Positions 44,848 to 54,684 of a stretch of 64,000 nt of DNA are shown in pieces (position 1 is the first letter of the stretch; every line of letters starts with the position of its first letter). Origin of the DNA: Tolypeutes matacus (lineage: Eukaryota > Chordata > Mammalia > Cingulata > Chlamyphoridae). Where the stretch lies: NCBI GenBank assembly GCA_026826555.1, contig JAKSZT010004976.1, positions 6,676,900 to 6,740,899 on the forward strand, read 5' to 3'. The position numbers and the translations under genes were made by a program. Below the pieces are notes generated by a model, which did not search any database, was not told the origin of the DNA, and saw only the letters and a program-made list of their open reading frames with translations.

Positions 44848-45155
44848 ACCAAATATATTGTGTAATATATTGTTTGATTCAAAAAAACAACAACAACAAA
44901 ATTTACATGTATCCATTACATTTAATTGAGAAATGTATATATTTATTCATCTGTGTTTGCTTTTTAGTTTTTAGTTGCTTATGTTTTCAATTATTAAATG
45001 TACAAAATAAAGTTAAAAAAAAAAACAAAACATAAAAAATAGAAGTTAACCAACAGAAGTTCCTTCATGTTAAAGGAACAAGGAAATAGCCTCCCAATAA
45101 AAGACATGCTTTTATTTTAAGCTAGAATCTCTGAAATAAAATTTTATTTAAAAAA

Positions 45156-45174
45156 AGAGAGAGAGAGAGAGAGC
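45156..45174 (+). repeat. (GA)n microsatellite
   Basis: Short run of about nine GA units following an A-rich patch. Confidence 0.85.
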
Positions 45175-45252
45175 CCTGATTGGCAGTTTGTGGAGTGACT
45201 GTTTTAGCTCGCTCAATAAAGTGCTCTCTTATTCTTGTCAAAAAATAGTCTC

Positions 45253-45606
45253 TGGGAAGTGGATGTGGCTGAAGCAATTGGGCTCGCGCCTATCACATAG
45301 GAGGCCTAGGGTTCGTTTCCCAGGTCCTTCTGGTGAAAAGCAAGCTGGCCCGCGCGGCGAGCTGGCGTAACAAGATGACGCAACAAAAAAGACACAGAAG
45401 AGAGACAATAAGAGATGCAGCAGAACAGGGAGCTGAGGTAGCACAAGAGATTGAGTGCCTCTCTCCCACTCCAGAGGGTCCCAGGATGGGTTCCTGGTGC
45501 TGCCTAAAGAGAAGACAAGCAGACACAGAAGAACACAGAGAGCAGACAGTGCGCACAAAAACAAAGGGGGAGAGGGGATAAATAAATCTTTAAAAGAAAA
45601 AAGAAA
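45253..45606 (+). mobile_element. Long DAS SINE
   Basis: Head GGGAAGTGGATGTGGCTGAA, first box GGTTCGTTTCCCAGG, one CAAGCTGGCCCGCGCGGCGAGCTGGC unit, GTAACAAGATGACGCAAC, second box GGTCCCAGGATGGGTTCC, then AGACAAGCAGACACAGAAG and a TAAATAAATCTTTAAAAG tail. No clear target duplication seen. Confidence 0.9.
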
Positions 45607-46280
45607 GAATGATAGACTTACTTACATAAAAATTAAAGTACCTGTACATCAACAAACATCAGAGACACAATTAAAAGGCAAAGTAAAAGGCTGGTTTAAA
45701 AATTTGCTAGGAATTTGATAAAAGATCAATAGACTTAATGTGTAATTAATTCAAATAAATCAATTTTAAAAACTCTAATATCTCAATGGTAAAATTAGCA
45801 GAAGTTATGAACGGTACAAAAACCCAAAAAGCACAAGCTAGAAAAGATATGAGGTTAATTTTAAAATGTTGAAGCCTCCTAGTAAAAAAATGCAAATTAA
45901 ATGACGAAGAGAGACTGTTTTTCACTTGTGATATTAGCCAAGGTTAGGAAAGAAATAGTATGCAAGTTTGTTGAATTCTTAGAATCTTTATTTTTCCCCC
46001 AAGGTATTCAAAAAACATAAGAACCATGCAAAATTATACAACTCTAATATGAGAAATAAAGAAAGATTTAAAGAAATGGAGAGAGGTCATGGTCTCCTGG
46101 CTAGCGGACTAGATGCACTAAAGATGAAAATATCTTCTTTATTTAATATAGAGATTTAATGTAATCCCAATTAAAATAACCACATAACTGTGAGGAGTTA
46201 ATTTAAAACTAATTAGTTCAGTTTTTCCAAAGAACAAACTGGCAATACGTAAAGAGAATTACAAATCTCTTCCTATGATA
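45607..46280 (+). repeat. Old L1/HAL1-like fragment (probable)
   Basis: AT-rich sequence with L1-like phrases such as ATAGACTTACTTACATAAAAATTAAAG and AAAAAAATGCAAATTAAATGACGAAGAGAGACTGTTTTTCAC. Too diverged for a subfamily call. Confidence 0.4.
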
Positions 46281-46533
46281 ATTTTTAAGCTGCTGATTTG
46301 GGAGTTGAGGATAACTCCTTTAGTTTTGCTATGATACGATTATGTGCAAATAGTCACTTATGAATTCACAGCAATTCTAATTAATTGATGATTCATTCTA
46401 AGTAACTGAAACAGGAATTCGACTGGAAGAAAGGGGAGTGGGTAAGGGAACGCCTATCATGCTCAGCGTTATAATTGCTAGGATATTAAATACATTCATT
46501 CTTCAACCTGCTGAACTCAAGGAGGGTTGTGAA

Positions 46534-46758
46534 GAATAGCGACAGATCCTGGGAAGCGGCTGTGGCTCAATCAGTAGGGCTCCCGTTTACCATATGGGAG
46601 GCCCCGGGTTCGGTTCCCGGGGCCTCCTGGTGAAGGCAAGCCCGCCCGCACGGCGTGGTTAGCTGACCCAGCGAGCACAAGCAGCAAAGGGGGGATAAAT
46701 GAATAAATAAATAAAATCTTTAAAAAAAAAAAAAAAAAAAGAATAGCGACAGATCCTG
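46534..46758 (+). mobile_element. Young DAS SINE with perfect 18-bp target-site duplication
   Basis: The body (46552-46740) has the head GGAAGCGGCTGTGGCTCAAT, box GGTTCGGTTCCCGGGGCCTCC, CCGCCCGCACGGCGTGGTTAGC, GATAAATGAATAAATAAATAAAATC and an 18-A tail. The flanks GAATAGCGACAGATCCTG at 46534-46551 and 46741-46758 are identical. The perfect duplication and pure tail suggest a recent insertion. Confidence 0.96.
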
Positions 46759-48120
46759 AGAGGTCGTGAGCACATGATGTGAGCGCGCGCCAACTGTGGG
46801 TCCCTCGCTTAAGTCTCCCTCAGTGTGGACAGGACCGGGCACTTGTTCCATCACCCCAGACAGTCCAGACAGGCTGATGAGGCGCCAAAAAATGAAGGCA
46901 TCCACACTCAGTCCCTAGCTTCCATCCCCGATGCCATCCTTCACGGAGCAAGCCAGGAGCCTTCCCCTCTGAGGTTTTCCTACAGACCAATTAAACACAT
47001 TCTGTGAACGTGGAGTGTGTGGGGAAAAAAGAAAGTAATTCTGGGCAGCCACTCAATTTCCCGTTCATAATTTGCTTTTACTTTCTAAAAAAGGTAATTG
47101 AGACCAGTGCTAGGGGATAATGGGTTTTTAGATAAACTGACTCTTTTTGTTTTAACTACATTTATCCTTGCCATCTGTATTTGGAGAATGATTCACCTGC
47201 CTTATATGATAAATATTTTTCAAAGCTATACTTTCAATTGTCTGAGGCATAGGATATATAATTCCGATTGTTTCCTTCATAACAATGGATACTTATTTAG
47301 TTCCTTCTTACCTGACTCTACCTAAAGCAATATAATTGTTATCACTGAAGATTAAAAAACGATTCTACACTCAAAAAAATTTTAATAAAGTTGAGGGAGA
47401 AAATATATTTACATACGAGAATTGCAAACAATAAAGAAGCAACATACACACCTAATATATTTGTATATCTATTCATGAGCAAACATATATTTATATACAC
47501 ATATGTATATACTCATACACACTATATAATACACGTATGTATACATATAACTGCATACAGAGATACATATACACACACGTATATTCCCCATACACATTTT
47601 CCACCATCACCACATATATATTGTAGAGCACTTGAAGTTATGTCTTAAAGAGAATGATGAACATTAATACAATTTTAAAAACAGAAGATCATTTTATTTT
47701 CCTAATGTGTATATTTACAGAATCTGAAAAATAGATACAACCAGCAGGGCCAGACAGGAGGTGGCTGTGGTGGCTAAGAGCCCAGCGCCTCTTCACTGGG
47801 ATATCCGACCCCTTCCACTTTCACGGTGTGGGGAAGGCAGGAGGGGGGAGCCTGGCTGGGGTGGTGGAGGGTATGGGGCTGGAGTTCGTTCTGCTGCTCA
47901 TTGGGGCGGGTTGTGCACCCTCCCTGTGTTTAGAAGGGGGCCTGGCACGAAGAGCAAGCCCCATCCATTTGGGCTGTGCTTCATCACCGCTCTTTTCACT
48001 CATAGGTTGTGCCCACCTCGGTCAAAATGGATCCCAGTCTCCTGTTGCCAGTTAAGCAAAAAATTGAATTTGGAGATCGGAATTGGCTGGCATGGAATTT
48101 GCTGCTTATGCCTGTGGTTT
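46759..48120. other. Unassigned sequence with AT/CA-rich patch
   Basis: A TATA/CACA-rich low-complexity patch lies at about 47455-47600. The part 47760-48010 is GC-rich (GGGGGGAGCCTGGCTGGGG) but short and CpG-poor. Open frames here are in conflict on both strands and look non-coding. Confidence 0.45.
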
Positions 48121-48312
48121 TATTTATTTATTTGTTTGTTTGTTTGTTTACTTTTATCCATTTTTACCCCTGGCCCCCCATTTTTGCTGTTTCTGTGTCC
48201 ATTCGCTGGGCAACACTCTGCATCCATTTCCTGACCTCTCTTCTCATCCTTCTCCTGTCTTCACTGGGATTCAATCCCCAGAATCTCCAATGTGGGAGAG
48301 AGGCATCCTACA
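48121..48312 (-). mobile_element. DAS SINE, second-half monomer
   Basis: Reverse copy of only the tail-side half of the long DAS form: TTTTATCCATTTTTAC, TTTTTGCTGTTTCTGTGTCCATTCGCTGGGCAA, TTCTCATCCTTCTCCTGTCTTCACTGGGATTCAATCCCCAG and ATGTGGGAGAGAGGCATCC. Matches 62090-62280 and 33447-33640. Confidence 0.85.
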
Positions 48313-49235
48313 ACTTGTGGAGTTCCTTAGTTCCTAAGGGAAACTGCTTATGGATTCGGCCTTTAATTGAGCTCTGACAGTACTAGAGAGATTAGCAGGA
48401 GTCACCAAACGGTCGCCGCGGCAGGGGAAACCTACTCCCCAGGTAACCAGGGCACTCTGCGTCTCACTGACTTAGATGGGATTCTCTAAGCAGAGCTGGA
48501 GACGGGCTTCTCCAGCAAGTGATTCAGTGGGGGGGTGGAGGGTGGGGAGACAGAAGGGGGCTGGCCACATGACCTCAGCAGGCGGCTGAGAGCAGCCTGA
48601 TCCCGTGGGGAGTAGAGTATGAACTGCACCAGAGAGCTGGTCCTTCTTTGAGACAAGCTGGACTTCAGTACCTCCGTACCCCTCCTAGGGAGGGGCCAGT
48701 GAGCAGCCACACTCACAGCAGGAGGCCCCAACAGTACTGCTTCCCCCACCTGTCCTTACTGGGCCATCACCTGTCCTCTTCCTTACAGGTAGACTGGGGG
48801 CTTGAGGGGAAGCTGTTCTTGGCGTCCTGGCTGTTTTCAGAGCTGAACAAGTTGACTCTGAAAAGCTGAACACCAAGACACTTACGCCCAGTCTAAAATC
48901 TGAAGAAAGTGCAGTTGTTCACAATTACCCCTAACCACTAAGGGCACCCCAGCAGCCGCGGCGGCTGATTTTCGGCAGGCCTCTGGCCACTTTCCAATCT
49001 GTCTCTTTCTCAGAGTCCCCGGGTCCCTCAGACACCAAGCTCCACATCTGTGGACACCTCGCCTTCCCCCCAAAACCTGATATCTGGTACCTATCTCTTT
49101 CATTATGTTCAGGCTCTGCTCCAAACAAATCACACGACCACGTTTAAGTCTATCATGACCTCCAGCTTCGCTCTTTTGGTGCCCTTTGTCCCTTAAAGGG
49201 CCAAAGTCTTTAAAATACCAGCTGTCTCAGTAGAA
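48313..49235. other. Unassigned sequence
   Basis: Nothing recognised. Short frames on both strands (up to 87 codons) have no domain. Confidence 0.4.
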
Positions 49236-49478
49236 ACATGGACAGCATGGGTCAGGGCAAGGGCTCCGAAGCAGAGTCACAGGAGGACCCAGCTCTGCCT
49301 TTTAGTGGGTGTGTGATGTGGGCAGAACCTCTCCAAGCCTGAGACGGCTGAGGTTTATAGGGAGATAATAATACCTCCCCACAGGGTTGTTGAGTGGATT
49401 ATGGGAGGTGGTGTGCAAAACACCAGCCCAATGTCTGTCATTGATATATGAACTGCAGATATTATTATTATCATTAAA
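49236..49478 (+). repeat. MIR SINE, nearly full length
   Basis: GGGCAAGGGCTCCGAAGCAGAGTCAC, CCCAGCTCTGCC, GTGTGTGATGTGGGCAGAACCTCTCC, GGGAGATAATAATACCTCCCCACAGGGTTGTTGAGTGGATTA and AACACCAGCCCAATGTCTG..ATTATTATTATCATTA follow the MIR consensus across its length. Confidence 0.8.
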
Positions 49479-50061
49479 ACCCCTAGATGCCTCTCGTCCA
49501 ATTCATAGTATTTTTAGGGCACTGGCATTGTTCTGCATGATATGCAATGACAGATACAGGCCATTACATATTTTGTCAAAACCTATACAATTGTATGGTG
49601 CAATGATATTCATTTACAGGAGGGTACCTATATCTGCAATGTCCTTTAAAATGCACCAAAAAAATAAGATGGATTGATGGACAGATATGTGGTAAAACAA
49701 GTATCGTAAAATGCGTATCATTAACTAAAGATTCTTTTCTTTTGATGAAAAACTTAGAGTTTTTAAGTGAATGCAACTGCCTCTAGTCATGGCATGAGAC
49801 ATTACCTGGCTGAGAGCTTTGCCACTTGTGCATTTCCAAGGCCAATTTAATGCCTGTGGTGGGTGGAGGCATTTTTTTAGTATGTGACATGCTGGGATAT
49901 CTATGTGCTTCTTGTAGATGCTAATTATCATAGGTTGGAGGCTATTGATCCAGAGTTTAGCTCACAGGAGGTTTATTATGGAACACTTGTGGGATCAAGA
50001 CCTGGGGAATAAATGGGAAGGACTCAGGAGTGGGCAGAGGGAGAAGTTGAGATGTGATGCA
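49479..50061. other. Unassigned sequence upstream of the minisatellite
   Basis: No repeat recognised. A plus-strand ATG at 49918 opens the frame that runs through the 36-bp repeat. Confidence 0.4.
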
Positions 50062-50409
50062 GGTTCAGCCAACCTCACTGGGAAGAGCTATGATATGGGT
50101 TCAGCCAACCTTGCCAGGAGGGACTGTGATATAGGCTCAGCCAACCTTGCCAGGAGGGGCTGGGATATAAACTCAGCCAACCTTGCCAGCAGGGGCTGTG
50201 ACATAGGCTCAGCCAACTTTCCCAGAAGGAGCTGTGATAAAGGCTCAGCCAACCCCATGAGGAGGTCTGGAGCTAAAATGGTGTTCAGAGTTGTCCTGAG
50301 CTGGGTTAAAATGGCCAGGGCTTTGGATCTCACTGGAAAGGACTGTAACCTTGGACTAAGCAGTTCCTTAGGGCTGATGCTGAAGGCTGCCTGCGGTCAA
50401 CACTCCTAG
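49918..50409 (+). CDS. Hypothetical frame through a 36-bp tandem repeat (doubtful)
   Basis: A 163-codon ATG-to-TAG frame. The period of 36 bp keeps phase, so it encodes a 12-residue unit of type GSANLARRDCDI, repeated with changes (GSANLARRGWDI, NSANLASRGCDI, GSANFPRRSCDK). The opposite strand is also open across the array (50088-50333), as expected when one stop-free unit is copied. I know no protein family with this repeat. There is no splice or codon evidence. It is more likely a minisatellite than a gene. Confidence 0.15.
   Translation: MLIIIGWRLLIQSLAHRRFIMEHLWDQDLGNKWEGLRSGQREKLRCDAGSANLTGKSYDMGSANLARRDCDIGSANLARRGWDINSANLASRGCDIGSANFPRRSCDKGSANPMRRSGAKMVFRVVLSWVKMARALDLTGKDCNLGLSSSLGLMLKAACGQHS
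50062..50275 (+). repeat. 36-bp minisatellite, six units
   Basis: TCAGCC recurs at 50065, 50101, 50137, 50173, 50209 and 50245, exactly 36 bp apart. The unit reads TTCAGCCAACCTTGCCAGGA followed by GGG(A/G)CTG(T/G)GATATAGG. Units differ by several substitutions but no indels. Confidence 0.93.
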
Positions 50410-51049
50410 CCACCAGGCAACAAGCCCTTCCTCGAAAGGGGATCTGGTGCCCATCACACTGTCCACCACACTAATGATACTTGACTCATTTTGGAGACAC
50501 ATAATGTGGCAACCACACATGCTTTATCCCATAGCAAGAGGAAATTCCAGCCAAACCAAATATAGGGTGTTGGGGAGTGGATTATTGGCCTGGAATAGAC
50601 TGTGATAAACATGCGGTCATATGTTATACCCTGTGGGAAATAACATTGCAAAGGAATGAGATCTATGGCCAATTGTTGTACTGCTGGGGTCCTCCTGAGG
50701 TAGCACAGGAGGGAGGACCTTATAACTCTAGGTCCCAGGTGGTCTTCATCATACCGAGCAAGAATGATGCATAGAGAGAGAGGCCAAGAGGGAATTCCAA
50801 GGTCATGCTGTATAAATGAGAAATGTTTTGAGACCTGGCATAAAAGTTACTGAGATACTAATGTGGATTCAGAGGCCCCAATGAAACAAAATGTGAAGCC
50901 AGCCAAAGAAACCAGGGACCTCACAACTTCAAGCTCTGCCATCAGGATTGGCCTGGGCTGAAAAACCAAATGGTTTCATCAACATGATATTTTAAAAATT
51001 CAACTTTCATCATATACTTCCCTTATTTTAAAAAGAAGTGCCTTCCGGA
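50276..51049. other. Unassigned sequence
   Basis: No gene or repeat I can name. May be part of an LTR-like element together with the minisatellite, but termini are not evident. Confidence 0.35.
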
Positions 51050-51536
51050 GGTGGACACTTGCCATTTTGGGTACACCCCAAATCTTTCTAACATACTCCC
51101 CACACTTGCAGGATAATTCTTGGCTTCCCAACGTAAAACTGCAAAATGGAAACAAGAAAACACTCATTCCTTCTCCTCCCTTGACAATCAGATGGGCTCA
51201 TGCAGGCTTTCCTGGGAACTGAGTGATGTAGGGAAAAAAGACAGGGTCACGGATGCCATTTTGCTGCCGGGGATCATGGCAGAGCTCTCAGCTGGGCAAG
51301 AGGTCTCCTGACTCAGCAGCTTCCTGACCTCCTTGCTCCGCCCCACCCCTGGCTCTGGTCACCACCCCCTTGGTAGCTGGAGCTGTCCTGCCACCCTTGG
51401 AGTCACTTGGGAAGCCAACAGCCCACTTCTTGATCCATCCCATGATTGTGAGAACTCTGTTCCTCAATATCCCTTCCTGCATACACCAGGTAGAAGAGAT
51501 TTAGTTGTAGTCAACTAAAAACTCTAACTAATACAT
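51050..51536 (+). repeat. LTR-like repeat ending in CTAACTAATACA (tentative)
   Basis: The 3' portion GTGAGAACTCTGTTCCTCAATATCCCTTCCTGCATACACCAGG..AAAACTCTAACTAATACA has the shape of an old LTR 3' end (poly-A region then ACTAATACA). The start is uncertain. Confidence 0.35.
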
Positions 51537-51714
51537 TTCCTAATACCCATGGCCTCGATTTTAAACTTTTTAAGCCCGAGTATATTTTCACCAAACACAG
51601 TATTCTATGGAAGCCCAGTCTATACAAAGTAGATTAAAAATGGAGTCATTCTAATATTATAGCTTGGCTTTCCCACCCCTTCTCCCTTCTCACCAACCTT
51701 TAAGTAATCTCCCA

Positions 51715-52000
51715 AGGTCTTAGGGCTTCACTGAACTCCTTCAAGGTTATTTCACAAGATCCTTCATAAGCTGGCCCCAACCTATTTTTTTTTCTGCTTC
51801 ATCTCCTATAATGCCTCCTGCCCTACAGTCTTACCAAATCAATCCCCATTTGCAAGCGTACCCAACTACTTGAGTCTCCAGAATAACTTCTCATCTGTGG
51901 TTCTCCTTTCCTAGAACGCCCTTCGTGATGTGGAAAATGCCTCTGAATGCTTCAAGAACCAGCTCATTTACAACCTCCAAACTCTCATCAATACCCTTCC
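51715..52000 (+). repeat. LINE-2 (L2) fragment
   Basis: ACAAGATCCTTCATAAGCTGGCCCCAACC, CTGCTTCATCTCCTATAATGCC, CTCCTTTCCTAGAACGCCCTTCG and CTTCAAGAACCAGCTCATTTAC follow the conserved L2 3' region in order. Confidence 0.6.
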
Positions 52001-53509
52001 CCTGCTATGGGAAGAAATATCAGTAGCCCCTTCAGATTCATGAGCCTAACCTTTTCGGGTGAGCCTCTTTTCCAGTGATGACCCCTCATCACCAACAATT
52101 TTGCTGAGGCACAAATTTGAACCATTAATATGCTAAGGTTGGTGCCCGACCCTGGCTTTCTCTTCTTTCCACCCACAATATCCACCAGGGCTTCACACGG
52201 GCAACCTAGCAGGAAGCCAGCTAGCAAGGGAGCTGAGAAAATGCAGCTGGTTGGACCAGCCCAGTCACCACAGAAAACAGATTCGGAGAAAGATGAAGGT
52301 GGACGGAGGGGTGATGGACAAGCTCAACAGTGAGACCACAAGGGATGGAACTCTTGATTAGAATACAGCAAAGAAAGGACAGAAGACATTCTCTGTTCAA
52401 AAGAAATAGATTTGTTTCTCCTTAGGAAAGGTGGTAAACTGTCCGTAAATCAAGAATTACATATATATGTATAACTATATAGGTATACATAAATGCACTT
52501 ACACACACATATGTATATATACACTTCTGTGTTTATGCATGCATATGCATGCATATACACATGCATGAATGTATGTATACTTGTGCACATAGACTCAAGT
52601 TTGCATGGTGGAGAATAATGCATAAATGAAGAGAGGGGAAAAAAGTGCTAACGCAATGTTAGGATAGCACAGCCACTGTCCAAACACAGGAAATGAGTGA
52701 TTCATTCCTGCTACAGAAACTGGGCACAAAGATAAAAGACGGAACTACTGATGGGGCAACCCACCCTCACACATATTCTCAAAGTATTGTCGTGATAAAA
52801 CCACGTATGACACAGCCCTGACCTAACTCACTGACAGACTCAGAGGTTGAGAAAGAAGTGAGAGGAACTGCTCTGCCCGTCCTACTTCCAATTAACAAGG
52901 AGGAAGTGATTGAAGAGGTGGAAGTGGTAGGCATCCTCACGTCATCTTCATGATCAAGATAGCCAGGGACGTGAAATGCAGTTAGGTTGAGAATTCCGTC
53001 GTTTGCGAGCAGAGATTTTTTTATTTTAAAGGTGAGCTGGAATCTATAAAAAGGTTGCTCCTTCCCATGAGGTAGTATGGGACATTCTTAAAAATGAAGT
53101 TCTGGCACCACAAACACAAATAAGTAAATAGGAAAGCGGGAAAAGCCTCACAACAGGCAGATGTGTTTGCACAGAGCACTTGGCAATGAACTCTCAGCTG
53201 CAAAGGACAAAAATATGGGTGAAGGGTCCCAGAGTTAAAGATGGATCCCCAATAGCATGATGGCACTGTATGAATAATGTCTGGAAGCCTAAAGTCCAAG
53301 AGAGGGATGAGTTACAAGCAAAGCTAAATAAACCACAAAAAAGAACTTCTTAAAGGTGTCTTGGGAGCAAGATAAGGTTGATTGGCAGTAGACTAAAAGA
53401 AAAGCAAAAACCTACTAAACTCCTTGCCCACTGGCGTGTTTCACACACATAACAAATGAATGAATGAAAAAAGCCTGTAAGCCTGAGAAAAAAGAGATCA
53501 ACATTAAAA
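52001..53509. other. Unassigned sequence with alternating purine-pyrimidine tract
   Basis: At about 52448-52600 runs of TATATG, CACACATATG and GCATGCATATGCATGCATA alternate, a low-complexity region. The rest appears single-copy and non-coding. Confidence 0.5.
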
Positions 53510-53663
53510 GCAAATTGAAGGGGCGCGAATGTGGCTCAAATAGTTGGGTGTCCGTCTCCCATATGGAGGGACCTGGGTTCGATCCCTGGGATCTCCCGGT
53601 AAAAATTTAATTTTTTAAAAATTTTTTTTAAAAATTAAAAAAAAAAAAAAAAGGCAAATTGAA
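53510..53663 (+). mobile_element. Short DAS SINE with 10-bp target-site duplication
   Basis: The body (53520-53653) reads GGGGCGCGAATGTGGCTCAA, GGTTCGATCCCTGGGATCTCCCGG and a long A/T-rich tail (about 53600-53653). GCAAATTGAA flanks it at 53510-53519 and 53654-53663. Confidence 0.9.
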
Positions 53664-53674
53664 TCCTATAGTCC

Positions 53675-53825
53675 ACGAGGCAGTTATAATCTCTCTGTGC
53701 CTTAGTTTACTCATCTGTAAAATGAGGATTCAATGACATAATCACTGAGAAAGCACTTCTTAGCATAATGCCTGGCATATAGAAAGGGCTTAATAAATGT
53801 TAACCATTTTAATGATTATTATTAA
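53675..53825 (+). repeat. MIR SINE 3' part
   Basis: TCTCTCTGTGCCTTAGTTTACTCATCTGTAAAATGAGG, then AATGCCTGGCATATAGAAAGGGCTTAATAAATGTTAACCATT is the MIR core and 3' end. Confidence 0.85.
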
Positions 53826-54212
53826 CTATTAAAAAGAAAAAATTTAAACCCTGACTTGTTAGATAATAGACCAATATAAAAAAGTATTCATGGAAGCAGT
53901 CGCCTCCTTTTACCGAGCACACTATGAAGAAAAAATAATATATAAAATACTTGCAAGGCACTTTGCAAGTTAAATTGCTGTTAAAATGCAAATCAGGGGT
54001 GACCATAATCATCCATATATTATCGTGAGCAATGAGCAGCTCATTAAAACTCCATTATGCTCATCCAAATAGATGTATTTGGTGCTTCAGCATCCAGAAT
54101 TTGTAATTATGTGTGCCCCTCTCCCAGCGTAAATCAGTGAGCACCCACTACCTGAAGAAGAAGCATCATTGGCAGGGCCAGTACTAGGGCTCCTGACAGA
54201 ATGAAGACACTT

Positions 54213-54684
54213 AAAGAGGATCTGGGGGAAATGGATGTGGCTTGGGCTCCCATCTACCATATAGGAGGTCCAGGGTTCGATTCCCAGGGCCTCCTGGTGA
54301 AAGGCGAGCTGGCCTGTGCGGAGAGCTGCCCTGAGCGGAGAGCTAGCCCATGCGGAGTGCTGGCCCACACTGAGTGCCGGCTCACACAGAGTGCCAGCCT
54401 GCGCAGAAAACTGGTACAGCAAGATGACGCAACAAAAAGAGACACAGAGGAGAGACAATAAGAGACACAGCAGACAAGGGAGCTGAGGTGGCACAAGACA
54501 CTGAGCACCTCTCTCCCACTCCAGAAGGTCCCAGGATCGGTTCCCAGTGCTGCCTAAAGAGAAGACAAGCCAAAGAACACACAGAGAGCAGACAGTGAGC
54601 GCAAAATAATGGTGGGGGGCGGGGGATGGGGGTGATAAATAAATAAATAAATCTTAAAAAAAAAAAAAAAAAAGAGGATCTGGG
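54213..54684 (+). mobile_element. Long DAS SINE with expanded internal repeat and 14-bp target-site duplication
   Basis: The body (54227-54670) has a head with a shortened A box (GATGTGGCTTGGGCTCC), box GGTTCGATTCCCAGG, then about six ~19-bp units such as GCGGAGAGCTGCCCTGA and GAGTGCCGGCTCACACA (54306-54415), CAGCAAGATGACGCAAC, the second box GGTCCCAGGATCGGTTCCC and an A tail. AAAGAGGATCTGGG at 54213-54226 and 54671-54684 is identical. Confidence 0.95.

Larger units (their letters stand above)
38837..45026 (+). mobile_element. Full-length LINE-1, plus strand (L1-B), defective
   Basis: A complete L1 of about 6.19 kb: 5' end CTTCCAGGAAGATGGCGGAC, 1.13-kb 5' UTR, ORF1, ORF2, 3' UTR with AATAAAG and an A tail at 45015-45026. 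The 12-bp duplication AAAACATAAAAA at 38825-38836 and 45027-45038 is identical. It belongs to the same subfamily as L1-A, in the opposite orientation. Both ORFs carry small indels and nonsense changes, so it is not autonomous. Confidence 0.95.

Noticed and set aside
46552..46740. Possible tRNA gene from A-box and B-box motifs
   Set aside because: The sequence is a DAS SINE with target duplications and an A tail. No cloverleaf with an acceptor stem and anticodon is preserved.
47760..48010. Possible CpG-island promoter
   Set aside because: GC-rich but short with few CpG sites, and no gene begins nearby.
50062..50275. CRISPR-like array of 36-bp spacing
   Set aside because: The units are directly adjacent with no spacers, and the host is a mammal. 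This is a minisatellite.
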